DNA of 64,000 bases, taken from NCBI GenBank assembly GCA_002803225.1, contig NXFV01000459.1:1-64000 (forward strand), given 5' to 3'. Shown in pieces: positions 33,428 to 44,730 of the stretch. This stretch comes from Gamarada debralockiae (taxonomy: Eukaryota > Ascomycota > Leotiomycetes > Helotiales > Hyphodiscaceae). Each line of letters begins with the position of its first letter. The stretch's first letter is position 1. The position numbers were made by a program, and so were the translations under genes. The notes under the pieces were generated by a model that worked only from the letters and a program-made list of their open reading frames with translations, was not told where the DNA came from and did not search any database.

Positions 33428-34460
33428 AGTTGGAGAGGGTGGTGAGCTTGTGGTGGGCGGCGTGCGTTGGTTGTGTGGGAATTTCACAAAGAGAAATGAA
33501 AGGATGATTAGCTAAGAACACAACCCTAGGACGCGTTGGCCACGATGCACTCGACAGGTTAAGGGTTCTCTTAGCCTCAGAAAAGGAAACGTGATAAAGT
33601 GCCTCAAGAGACATTTCTGAAGGATGGAAATAGACACCTAACCAAACGATCTGTGGTCTAAACCGGCTCGGATTCAAGACGACGGGTGTTCGTTGGACTT
33701 GCCGTATTGAGTATAGCTTGTATTTGTTTCTTCCTTTAGGATAAAGGGCGTATCCCTCTCCTTGATTTTTTACGCACCTTAGATATCTAGCTAGTCAAGA
33801 ATTCTACGATATTTCGCCCGAAACCGTCCCAACTGACAACGGGCACAGCAGCCTCTGAGTCGACGGCATTTATCTTCACCCGCAAACGCGCTCCTTCAAA
33901 GGAGATCCAGCTGGCGAGTTTTGGATCCTCTCGCAAGAAGGTCCGCATATACATAGTGACGCAAGAGCAGGATGAGCCTGCTGAGCGATCAAGCCTCACT
34001 ACAAGTTATATCCCTTAAGAGGTAAGACGACGTCTTGATGGTAAGTTGCTTTCTCTGTTGTGATAACTCATCTAATATGTTATTAGGCTTTCCAAGAGCA
34101 AGCCCTCGATTCGACAATAGCTTCCGGGAAAGAGCATGAGAACCGCTGGAAAATGATTACAGGCAGGGGTCAGATGGTATATTGGAAGGGTACCAATGTC
34201 ACTGTCTACGAGAAAGACGGCGAAGGGAATGAGCAGACAAGGAGGCTGGAGGGCATGTCTTATGGCAAGGAACTCTGCTATCTGGTACTAAGCTCTACGT
34301 TACCCGAGGGTATGTTCAGGAAGAATAGCGTTGTATGCGTTGAGAATATGGATTGCATTCTAGGTATGTAGCTTATTTTCTATTTCAAGACCTTGATCTA
34401 GACCAAGAGATAGGTTGATGATGGCCCTGTTCTTTGTAAAGATCATTAACACCCATTCCG
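33428..34460. other. Gene-poor interval with unassigned short open frames
   Basis: A minus-strand frame at 33787-33999 and a plus-strand frame at about 34083-34371 (containing EHENRWKMITGRGQMVYW and YGKELCYLVLSSTLPEG) look somewhat protein-like but have no start, splice or family support. They may be remnants of one decayed gene. Confidence 0.3.
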
Positions 34461-34898
34461 TTACATGCTTTTCTTCAACTCCCTCCTGCAAACAGGGCTT
34501 TCGGTGATTGCGTTATGTATGTTAGAACCAAACACCTTAATAATAGCTTCATCCTGAACGCCCGTCAAAGTTGCTTTAGAGTTGGATATAATCGTGATCC
34601 CTTCAATGAGGACAATATATTGAACATGTTCCACCCATTTCACTTTTGCGTTAAACAGAGCCATTACAAGGTATTCCACTTCCTGTTCGCAGGCATTTAG
34701 ACTTATAAGACAATCGACTAGTCCTCCCCAGGAACGAAAGTCCATATACACAGCAGCTTTCCAGGAGATTATTCCATCGCTCTTAACATGTACTTTTCTG
34801 ACTACACCACACATGTATATGTCGAAATCATTCGCGAGCCCCTCTAGGGAGATTTCAAATGTCGGCTCGCTTTGCGTCTCGTTTGGAGGTGAGTTCAC
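34461..34898 (-). CDS. Hypothetical open frame, 145 aa
   Basis: Open minus-strand frame with balanced composition, no recognised domain and no signal peptide. Its N-terminus lies inside the tandem repeat unit that encodes NETQSEP-like sequence, and the frame is closed by a stop just upstream within the next repeat copy. It could be the end of a larger, decayed repeat-containing gene, or chance. Confidence 0.25.
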   Translation of the reverse strand: MNSPPNETQSEPTFEISLEGLANDFDIYMCGVVRKVHVKSDGIISWKAAVYMDFRSWGGLVDCLISLNACEQEVEYLVMALFNAKVKWVEHVQYIVLIEGITIISNSKATLTGVQDEAIIKVFGSNIHNAITESPVCRRELKKSM

Positions 34899-35060
34899 AA
34901 AGGTGGTCGAAATAGCTGAGAATGTTGTAGGACCGCTTTGCGTCTCATTTAGAGGGGAGCTGAGTTAACACAGCTGGTCAAAGAAACAGCTGAGGATGCT
35001 CTGGGACTGGTTTGCGTCTCGTTTGGAGGAGGTCAGTTGGTCGAAATAGCTGGGGATATG
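34869..35060. repeat. Tandem repeat, three imperfect units of 65-74 bp
   Basis: Units begin near 34869, 34934 and 35008 with CGCTTTGCGTCTC(G/A)TTT or TGGTTTGCGTCTCGTTT and share AGAGG/GGAGG, TGGTCGAAATAGCTG(A/G)G and CAGCTGAGGAT-like blocks. On the minus strand two units encode related NETQS(G/E)P segments in one frame; the third is out of frame. Confidence 0.7.
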
Positions 35061-35964
35061 GAATTTCGACAAGCTTCCGTAGTACTCTTCAGGGGACTAT
35101 TGAGACCTTTCAGCAATCCTAATCAAATATGGAGAGTTGAATAGTTAGGTTCTTACGGCAACGTTTACGAACGTTACAAACGTGCGATATCTTGCCAACT
35201 ACATGGGCGACAATTGAATATAGCTAAAAGCCTGCCGCCTCTGTTACAACTAATCTTCGATCATCTGCGGATAGTCCTTCGAATTTAGCAATAGTGATGA
35301 ATTGATGTGCGCGTCCTTGGAAATGGGCTTTGCCCTCTGTCACATGAAAATATGCTACCCATGCCTCGATTCCTCTATGGTCCAAGAAGATTCGTGCTGT
35401 GACTGTTCTCCTGCATCTACGGGCCTCGCGAGTTTCTTCTTAGCCCCTAGGGAGTTTTTGATACTCCCACTCATCTTCGAGGGACTTTGCAAATATCTTG
35501 ATTGAACCGTCGATTATACTTTCACTTAATATAGAATTGGTCTCCGAACCTGTATTTGCATTATTCCTCTGCGAGCGTCTTGCCAGCTGCATGAAATTCG
35601 TCAGTGTATAATTGCTCGTGGATAACCTTCGCATGAGGGCCGTTACCTTACTTTGGCGTAGAGGAAAGTTAAGATGTCAGCTTTTGCTCGGAAGTAGAGG
35701 TAAGATAAGTTGCTAGCTTTCTCGGGGCTCTTATCTTACCTGGCTTCACTAGCAGGGGTTAGGGGAGACCAATAGACAATCGTTCAACAGAGATGTATTT
35801 CCAACATGCCTAGGAGTGTATGGATTTTCAGTCCGTCAATTCTTGAATTTCAATGGCCCATTTCATATCATTGGTTGCTAAATGCCCGCCTACAGATACA
35901 GTCACCTAAAACTACCAAGAAGCCTCAAAGTCAGGAATGATCCAACACCCACTCGCATCCCACA
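35061..35964. other. Gene-poor interval
   Basis: A pair of similar TTAAGATGTCAGCTTTTGCTCGG / ATAAGTTGCTAGCTTTCTCGG motifs (about 35667 and 35708) suggests a small local duplication. No gene features found. Confidence 0.35.
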
Positions 35965-36275
35965 TCAAAACTGACAAAACGTCACAGCAAAATACTGATC
36001 CGTGCCCTTCCCATTCTTGCAAGTGGAACACCCGCTTGGAAATTCGTACACGCAACGGGGCTTGCAACCCATCACACCTCAACCTCCCAATCCCAGAACT
36101 CGTACCGCTATACCTACAATTCTTCGTATTCCCATCACTGAACGGTCCCAGGCTCGAGGCATAAGGAAGATCGCCGCAATCCAGAGCGACGTCCATGCCT
36201 TCTCAACCCTGAAGGTCCATTGTACCCTGGATAGCCATCGCAAGAAAAGTACGCATTGCCCTTTTTGCAATTGAG
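35965..36275 (-). pseudogene. Frameshifted small cysteine-rich ORF
   Basis: Three overlapping minus-strand segments in different frames each look like part of a small Cys-rich protein: one with NCKKGNAYFSCDGYPGYNG (about 36265-36210), one with ALDCGDLPYASSLGPF and NTKNCRYSG then RLRC (about 36190-36060), and one with CKPRCVYEFPSGCSTCKNG ending FCQF-stop (about 36060-35965). The last two are separated by one extra base in a GGG run near 36066, and the first two by a frame change near 36205. No intron fits. No convincing signal peptide was found upstream. Decayed gene or sequencing indels; identity unknown. Confidence 0.35.
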
Positions 36276-37545
36276 TGGCAGTCCGGCGGACTGCTCTTGG
36301 ACTGAAGTATTCCAGACGCCGATCGCCGGATCCAATTTCTGCCTCTTGATCCGGAGGCGTTGTAACGACTGTCGCCACTGCAACATTCTCCACCTCCCGC
36401 ACACAAACAAACAACCAAACAAAACCTTGAAATATTTTGGGAAATCTGCTGGTGACGCAATGAAGGAGATTGTGTTCAAAGCTTCGGTTTGGGGCAGGAT
36501 CTTGTGTGTGTATTCTCGAAGGTATTTCGCTGAGGTCATGTGAGCGACTCATACGGGTTTTAAAAGGACGGAGACCACAACGAAGGTTGGGGATTCACTG
36601 TCCTGTAACTCCCATCTCCTGTCTTTTAACACAATTCTCACTCTGCTCGCAAGGACCGGTGTTCTACTTTAAAGTAACCTCTGGGCATCCACTGACAGGC
36701 AAGCTATAGAAATACAGCCTTCAGAATATGTGTAGTGAAGATCCTGGGGAATGGATCAACTATCGAGAAATACATACCATTTTGCTACGACATATACCGA
36801 TTGAGATTGATCAGCTAACCGCAGCGCGCTTGCTCTATTGCCAAACCGGGTCCAAATATGAGAAGAAGCATGAGAAGGAAAAGAAAATGAACGACAACAA
36901 CAGTACAACAACACAAACAGGTTTCCCCTCCAGCGTCCAATCTAACTGGAACAATGCCAATGACAAGCACCCTTCCGCGAATCTCTGCCCATACATACAC
37001 CCTTACTGCATGACTCATCAGTGTGTTCTACCCCAGTCTTGTCTCTCTAATCATTAGAGAAGTCCTCATAACCAAGGAAGAGCTGATCATTCAAGTACTT
37101 ATAGTTCTCTCGAGTCTTCAAAAGAAATTCTCCCAGCACTTGCTGACTTTCGAGATTGGTTACACCATGATCAGTTGAGAATCAGCGTCAATTTGTCTTG
37201 AAACGGGTATCAACCCAGTATATTAGAGCTAAGTGCAAACTCCTAAGCAGGTAATGTGGCATCATCAAGAAATTGATGTCAAGCTGGTCATGCCAGCGAT
37301 GCAGATGCTTTTCTCTCCCTTGCTTGCTTTTGTGTCGTCCCTCTGTTCCTTCAGATGGCGACGATGTAAATCTAAGGCCATGATCGGCCAGTGGTATGAT
37401 GTGATGCCAAACGCCCGCCCAAAATGCCTGCCAGAAACGCCCGAATCGCTAAAAAGACAAAACGAGCCTCCCTCACGCAATGAGTGACTTTCTCCTCCAG
37501 CCAACAGAGCGCGTGCCCAAGGGTATAAAAAGGTGCGCACCGAGC
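36276..37545. other. Gene-poor interval
   Basis: Open frames at 36470-36709, 36728-37057 and 37233-37487 lack motifs and splice support. The right side is the 3' flank of the fucosyltransferase-like gene. Confidence 0.4.
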
Positions 37546-39425
37546 TCACCAAGAGACACCCCTCCACTCAAAATCCCCATCAATATTGACCCACCCACCC
37601 CTCACAACCGCATTCTCCCAACCCATCATAACAGCCAGGAGCTTACATCCCATACTAGAAACTGTACACACGATCCGATCACTCGCCTTCCCCAGAACCG
37701 CTAGATCCATCAGATACGCCCGTCCCACCAACTCCCTCAATCTGAGCGCTTCTTCCGTCGGCGGCAACTTCGTATCCTTCAACTCAACAGCCGTAGCAGG
37801 AACACTACTCGGCTTCCCCAAACTCCAAAACATACCGGCGAAGAATCCTCCCTCCCAACCAACAGTCTCATCGACGAATTTCCGTGGGTCGGGATTAGAG
37901 GGTTTAGGCATATTTTCCTTGGAAGCGAGTTTGATTTGTTCCTGAGCACGAGCCGCGTGCGAGAATTCTTCGGATTCATAGACGTCCGGGTCGTCGGATG
38001 CGACGACAATTAGGGAATGAATTTCGGCTATGGTGTTCTCGCCTCCATCGGGTCCGGATGCGTTGAAGGATTGGTTGAGGAGAAAGTGGGCTTTGTCGCT
38101 GTACCGGTCGAGGGGGACGTATGAGTCTTTGTATTGGAATTCGTAGGGGCGACGATCGCCATGGCGGACGTGGATGCCGACTATTATGCCATTGGTGGTT
38201 TCGGGTGGTGGGAGTTGAGTGCGGTTTTGCAGCTCTTGGATCCGTTGGTCGACGTAGGCGGCGTCTGCGTCGGCGAGGGAGAAGAGGGCTTCGTATCCCG
38301 CGCGCGCGAATTCGAACATGGGTTTTTGGCGGTAGACTTCCATTTTGCGTGGGTCTTCGAAGGCTTCGTTGAAGGCGCCGCCGAAGATGTGGGAAGCTGT
38401 TGCGGCGGACACGACGAGGTGGCGGGCGTGATGAGGGCAGGGAAGCATTTCGTGTCGAGGAGGGGGACGGCACTTGGGCATGGGTGGTGGTTGGAAGAAG
38501 CTGGTGTATTTGCCGTATGCCCTGGATCGATTAGCAAAGTCTCACATCAGAGGTACGATATCACATACCATCTTGAGTCATCGACAAAGAACTCCCTTCC
38601 CTCCTTCTGTGCCAAGCCATACGCAGTCCAAAGCATCATCAACGTCTTGCCCAACCCAGCATCTGCTGTCTCCAACACGAATGTCATGCTCTTCTTACAA
38701 ACATCCGACTCAATCAACTGTCCGCCGGTCTTCTCTCCCACAACCTCATCCTCCTTCATATTCGTCTTCGCCTTGGGTCCAGGCAAAAGTCCATGAGCTT
38801 CCGCCTCCGCAACATCCATAAAATTCGGGTCTACATGGTAATATCCGTAATGAGCGGCATGTTCTCGATGCTTATGCGAGTGCAAATCTGCAACATGCAT
38901 CGCAACCTCCGTATTTTGTGAACATATCTCTGCATACTGCTTTGGCTCCAGAGGAAACTCATGGTCAGGTGGTATTGAGACCGTCCATTTCGCTCTTCCC
39001 CTTTTGTCCGTCACTACCACTGGTGTGGGGAAGTCAGGTAATTCAGATTCACCAACCATCTCGTACTGATCCCCAGCATGTGTTTCCCATCCCACTGCGC
39101 TCACTGCATGATCCATTCGTATCCTCGAAAACCCATAATAGAGAATGACTACCACGCCCAACAACCATAAGAATCCCCGCAAATATTTCCGAGGCGTGTG
39201 AGTCGGTACGGGTTTTCCATGTCGAGGGACCAAGGCAGGTAGGCCTGGCGACGGAGGTGGTGAGGCGATGAGATGATTGAAGCTGAAGCGGGAAGAGGTT
39301 GACGACAGAGGACCATTATCTTTGTAGGAGCCAGCCCGTCTCAAGCTGAGTCTGGGAGAACTCCGTGAGGAGAGAATCATGTCGGAATATGTGTAAGTTT
39401 TCGTAAGGTCGAGAGAAGGTGGCAT
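37546..39425 (-). CDS. Type II membrane protein, fucosyltransferase-like (GT23/NodZ-like motif)
   Basis: Two exons, 39425-38569 and 38521-37546, joined by a GTATGT...TCCAG intron, encode about 610 residues. A Ser/Arg/Pro-rich cytoplasmic tail (about 1-85) precedes a single hydrophobic segment (FLWLLGVVVILYYGF), typical of Golgi glycosyltransferases. The luminal part has FVLETADAGLGKTLMMLWTAYGL near residue 255 and, near residue 420, IIVGIHVRHGDRRPYEFQY, which resembles the donor-binding arginine motif (HxRxxD/G) of alpha-1,6-fucosyltransferases. C-terminal SDRIVCTVSSMGCKLLAVMMGW resembles the Ser/Asp-rich region of the same fold. Such genes are widespread in filamentous fungi and uncharacterised, so substrate is unknown. 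Start 39425 is preferred over 39479 because it begins the conserved Ser/Arg-rich tail; either is possible. Confidence 0.72.
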
Positions 39426-41686
39426 TTGAACAGAATGGCGCAGCCAGTAGTGAAGAAAAGAATTGTAGTGAATTATCAAGGAGAGTATTATCCGACGTGG
39501 ATTACGAGAGTGAGATTCGGTGCCTGCACTCTTGGTAGAAGGATCCCGTGGGTGACATCAAGACCGAAGTTTGGGATAGAGTAGTGAAAGTGAAGTCCAG
39601 ATGAAGTCCAATCCACGTGTATTGCCGCCAAGAAGTCCTCCGGTCACAACCAGATTAAAATCGCCGTAGGATTCTCCCGGGGAAGAAATGCGGAGGGGAA
39701 GAGATGGAAACTCAGGACACAATTCCTCGTTGCAGGTCGTCAAATGTTAATTGTTGTAGATCTCCAGTCAAGTGACGACTATCTCCCAGGTATCCGACCA
39801 GCCTTCTCAAATCAGATGAGGTAAAATTCGGATGGCACGATCTACATGCAACAGAAGTTGAAAGTCATTTGCGCAAGTGCCCAATACAAAGCAGAGCTGG
39901 TCGTTTGTCGGTGATTTGCAAGGGACAAAAGGGAAAGTGGAAAGTTGAAGATCGGAGTGAGAAAGAGGAAACAGACATGAGACTCTCCGCCGGGTCTTAG
40001 GGATCCTTGTCCGAGCTTGCGGATTGCAGGGAAACCGGACGAGATTCGGGGTCGACGCTACCGTCAGAAAAGGTTGGGAGTTTGGGGTTCAAAGGCATTG
40101 GGGGATAAATTTGAAATACGTGGACAGCACACGAAGTCCCACCTCACCTCACGCTTCACTGCCCGTTCCCAAACCTATCCATTCATCCACTGCCCCTCTC
40201 CATACGCAGCGGGGAAGCCGCACAAAGGATGATCACATGTCTTACAACTCACCTCACATCTGCTGCCCAAAATCCAGGTGGGCGATCTGCTTGGTGGAGG
40301 CGAGACGTCGTCGCCGCCACTCCGGCATTGCCCTAACCCGCCCTAGTGATTCTGAAACGCACCAAAATGCGCGCCGAATCCCAATTCGTCCTAGCATGTA
40401 AATCCTTGGAACAAATCAGATGCATCTGAGGCTGGTGAGAAGTGACATACATTATGTAACCCCTTTGGCCAACGAAGGTTTGTATCAAACGCGTCGAGTA
40501 GCAGCTCGTGGGGCCACTCGTAAGCAGAGCCCAAAGGCGATGAAGCTGGCTCCATGGCCTGCTGGAGCGTGAAGAGTTTCCCCGGATTGCTCGGTGCATC
40601 GCGAGTCTGGTGCCGAGAACTGAGGATTCAAGATGCAGAAAAGGGGGATTTTCTACATTTGGAAGGACAAATCTCTTTCCCTGCTAAAGTTCTACGTAAA
40701 GTTGCGAGTACAGAAGCAACTGCTTTATCGGGCAGTTCACACTCTATATCGCACAAGAGAGTCGAGAAAATTAAAATCATCGCAGATCCTTTATGCAAGA
40801 GATACTAAACCCGACGTCGCTTCCCGTTGGGATGAGCATCGCCAATCCATCCCTGGGCATCGTGTTCGCTATCTCTCATTGACCTGGTCTGTATTCAGAT
40901 GTGCACAACACGGATCTTATCTGATCTTTCCCTTGGACATCAAAAGCTGCTCAGAACTTAGATGGTACAAGACAGTACGACGTCCTGTGTATAATTCAAA
41001 CGTGGACGCGTAGTCGAGGCCGCAGAATGACGTTTCTGTACGACCTCATCTAGTTCTATCCGATTTCTGTTCAACAATTATTCACGGAACCAGGCTCCTC
41101 GCACCCAACGGAGTCCGAAATTCTGTCGGTTTTCTTATCCCTTGCCAGCTGTGTTTGTTACATTGTTACGAGCTCATCCACCAAAAAAAAAAGGCCTGGG
41201 CCGGTGAAAGATCATTGATAGGGCGGAAGGGTTTGCATCCTCAACATTCTCAGGAAAGGTGCAGATGTCTCCCCTGTGCCAGTGGAGAGAGATATCCCCA
41301 ACAAGAACTCACTCCCCTTGCTGACTTCAAATCACATTCAAGACATTAAGGCAACCAAATAAAATCCATCATAAGCCATCTCCCATTCTCATTCCATGGT
41401 ATCAACTCATACAAATGGTCCTTTCTTCGCCGGCTAGAAACGCCGTCAGTCAAGCTCTTAATCCCTATCTAAAATTACAAGGGGGCATCGCTGCCACTTC
41501 TCCCTCTTCTCTTCAAAGAATCTCCTCCCATCTCCTTTCCTTTTCCTTCTCAACGTATAAAATATTGGGTATAGATCAAAACGAAGGACTGAACCAACCT
41601 CCCAAACCCTAACCAAAACGCCTCCCTATGCATTATTCCATGACCATCAGCAGCTGCGCAGCATCCTTTATACAGCGTCCACCCCA
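39426..41686. other. Long intergenic interval, 2.3 kb
   Basis: Promoter of the fucosyltransferase-like gene (minus) on the left and 3' flank of the kinesin gene (minus) on the right. Open frames at 40017-40401 and 40633-41013 have no motif or codon evidence. No repeat or transposon signatures recognised. Confidence 0.45.
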
Positions 41687-44600
41687 TTACAGCGTCGCAG
41701 GCGCTTCATTAACCAATGGCACTATCGGACTCTCTACCTCTAGCACACTTAAGGTCTCGCGTTTTCGCTCACTTGCGACCCTCACACTTCCTCGTACACC
41801 TTTGACGAGCTGGCCGCTCTCGACGCGGTCTTGGATCATTTCGTCCAGCATCTTGCTCATCTCGTCGACACTCTTTGTCCTCTTGCGGCCCTTCGGGGAC
41901 AAGAGACTGATCACAGGCCCAACGGGTGAGATCGGTCCATTCTCCAACAACTGCGAGGCGCGTGCTGATACAGGGCTCAGGGGACCATTCTCAAGCATCT
42001 GCAATGTTTGCGAAGCTCTTGGATCCCGGTCGGCTGTATCGCGAGAGCGAGCGGCACTTCGAAGAGCCGTAAGCATTCGATCTTTGTCGTCGAGTCTAGC
42101 CCTCAAGTCTGCGATCTCGGCATCCTTCTCCTTGAGCAATGCAGCGACACCATGATCTTCACCGACCATGATACCAGTTTTGCTTGGGGTCGAGAAACCG
42201 ACTGATGTCCTTGAATGACTCGATCGTCGGGCTTGAAGAAGACGTTTCTCTAGCGTTTGGCAATACCGTGTCTTGTCCGCGAGATCAGCTTGCAGAGCTC
42301 GGTTTTGGGCTTGCAAGGACGCTGTGCCGTCTCCGAATTCTCCTAATGAATCTTCGTCTTCTAAAGAGCCGTGGTCGCCGCCAGATAATCGCTGCCCGCC
42401 AGGAAGTTGCCCCATTGTCGACACCGATCCAACAGAAGCTGTGCGCTCGAGCGAATTGCGCCCATTGAGGGAAGGAGCCATTGACGAACGCACCGACATC
42501 GACGAGAGATGGCCATTTGAAGTCATGGTGGACAATCGAGGATGCATACCCAGCGAGGAGTAAGAGCCACTCGCGTTGACACCTGTTGACTTTGAGCTGA
42601 GAATCAAGCGATTAAGATGCTCGATTCTCTCCTTCAATGCCGTTCGAGCTAACTGCATCTCAAGCATCTGCTCTTCATGTCGTTGTTCGGCTTCCTTCTC
42701 CCGCTTCTCTTCTTCCTCGTCATTCTTTTCTTTGGCTTGCTCCTCAAGCTGACCTCGCAATTCCAGAATCTCCATGCGATATCTCTCGAGCAGGACTCTC
42801 GCACCTCCATCTCCCCCAGACCCCAAAGCCTCCTCTGCCTTCTTGGCGTGACTGACAATGTTGTTCTTCGCTCTCGATGCGAACTTTAAGGTATTTAGAG
42901 TCTCACCAGTATGGCTGTTGGCCGCAGCAGCGCTGCCCGCAGATCCAATCTGGATCGTGCAAAGAATGCTGACCAGCGAATCTCCAGACAAGGCACCTTG
43001 GAGAAGTCGGGTTAGTTTGCTATCTCTGTACGGGAGATGCTTCCCATCTTTATCAGTTGGCTTTCCATCCTTGTCCTTGTCTCCCGATAATCGAGCAATG
43101 ACCGTTCCAAGAGTCAGCAAACTCTTGTTGATATGCGAACCCTCCGTCCGTCGTTCCTTCGTCTCGGCAGCTCTTTCGGATCCAGCAAGATCAATCAAGC
43201 TAAGCGTTGACACTCGGACACCTCCTGGAAGCAGGCCAGATCGCTTGCCCTCCCCCATGACTCCATTGCCTGGAATACGCTCTCTACTTTCAACTACGAT
43301 CTGAACGACCGCGTGACTTCGAGAACTCCTGGCGTTGAATTGAGTACTTGAGGTGCGTCTCGCATGATCACCTCTGGCAATAACTCGAAGTAACTGCGTT
43401 GGACTTTGTACGATCTCTTCCTTCAGTGGACTCGCATAGACGCCGCGTTTGCTATCCTCTCGAAGCTTGATCTCTTCTTGCTGAGGAGCTCCAGGGCCGC
43501 CCAGAGTTCCGGCCGGTGGTGTACTGAGCAGATCATGGATCTTTTCATTGTAAATTTCCAAGTAGCTGACTCGGAGGAGGAATTCTCGGGAAGGCGTTTC
43601 GCGGATGTAGGAGAAGATATCGGTGATGGCGAGAGGGATGACACCGGGTGAGGTTGCAGTTCCTTGCATGGAAAATGTCTTTCCCGTTCCGGTCATACCA
43701 TAGGCGAAGACTGTACCGTGATATCCTTCCATAACACGTCGAACCAGTCTCTTGGCAGAAGAGTCGTAAACCTTAGCATTATTGTCGTGGGTAGCAAAAA
43801 CATTATCTGTAACATGTCAGTCGACACTGCAAAACCAGAGGCAATATCCTTACCGTAGTAATAGTCACCACCTTCTTTCCCTCGGTAGGCGACTAAAGAT
43901 CTTCTCCCATCCACCATCCATTCTCCGTCTGTCTTGTTGCTTCCGGTGGCACCAGTATCTGGACGCACACGAACACTAACAATGACGTTCCCCTTCCCCT
44001 CGGTAGGTTTTGACGATCGCTTATCGGCTGCAGCATCTCCAGAAGCTTCTCGTCCTCTCGGTCCCTCTCCACTATCGTCATAATTTGTTGCTGAGGTCGA
44101 ATATGAATCTTGCGCGGAAGAGCTCCGGCTTTGGGGTGGTGAAGGCAAGCTTAACAAGCCATCTGAACCCCGTGCCCCTGGTCCACTAGATATAGATCTG
44201 CTATCCCCGCTCCCATTCAGCAAACTTGGTGCAGCACCATTAACATAACTCTGTGTATTCGGACTGGCCGCTGTTTTATGGCGCTTTCGGTTCTTGGACG
44301 TCCCTGGAGGCCCTGGACTGGTATCTGTGGACTCCCTCCTGCTTCCTGGTGCGGCTGGTGTCAAGCCCCCTGATAATGGACTCGGTGGGAGACTTGTTGT
44401 GCGTACGCCTCCTCGAGGAGGTTGTGGGAAGGCATTTATGCTAATCGTTTTCCTAATAGTCTTGCCAGTAGCATTTACACCTGGGGTAGTTCGTAATTTA
44501 GGAAGAGTTGAACTTCCGCCGGGAGTCGTGGGTGGAGGAATACCGGAGGTTGAAGGAGCTCGCAGCCCGCTTTTTGGTAAGCTTGGAGGGGAGGTGCCAC

Positions 44601-44730
44601 TCTTGTCAAAGCTTGATAAGGTTGGGATCGCGCCTGTACTTTTGCGCGTCTTCGTTGTAGGTAAAGCTGGGAGTGCAGTCGTTGGTGGTCCATACGATGG
44701 CCTTGAGGGTCGTGGAATCGCGGCGGCCAT
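41687..44730 (-). CDS. Kinesin-7 family motor, Kip2/KipA-like
   Basis: Plus-end-directed microtubule motor; Kip2/KipA proteins deliver dynein regulators and polarity factors to microtubule ends. Exons 44730-43854 and 43806-41687 (GTAAGG...CTGACATGTTACAG intron) give about 998 residues. A long disordered Ser/Pro/Gly N-terminus (1-245) precedes the motor: VIVSVRVRP (about 249), P-loop AYGMTGTGKT (about 330), switch I NARSSRSHAV, switch II LSLIDLAGSE (about 495), NKSLLTLGTVIARLSG and YRDSKLTRLLQGAL. The neck and stalk after about 620 are Glu/Arg/Leu-rich coiled coil, with a second coil near 815-880, and a Ser-rich tail. Placement of a large N-terminal extension before the motor is characteristic of Kip2. 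All nucleotide-binding motifs are intact. Confidence 0.92.

Noticed and set aside
36728..37057. 109-aa plus-strand open frame as a gene
   Set aside because: Asn/Thr/Lys low complexity with no motif, splice or conserved start.
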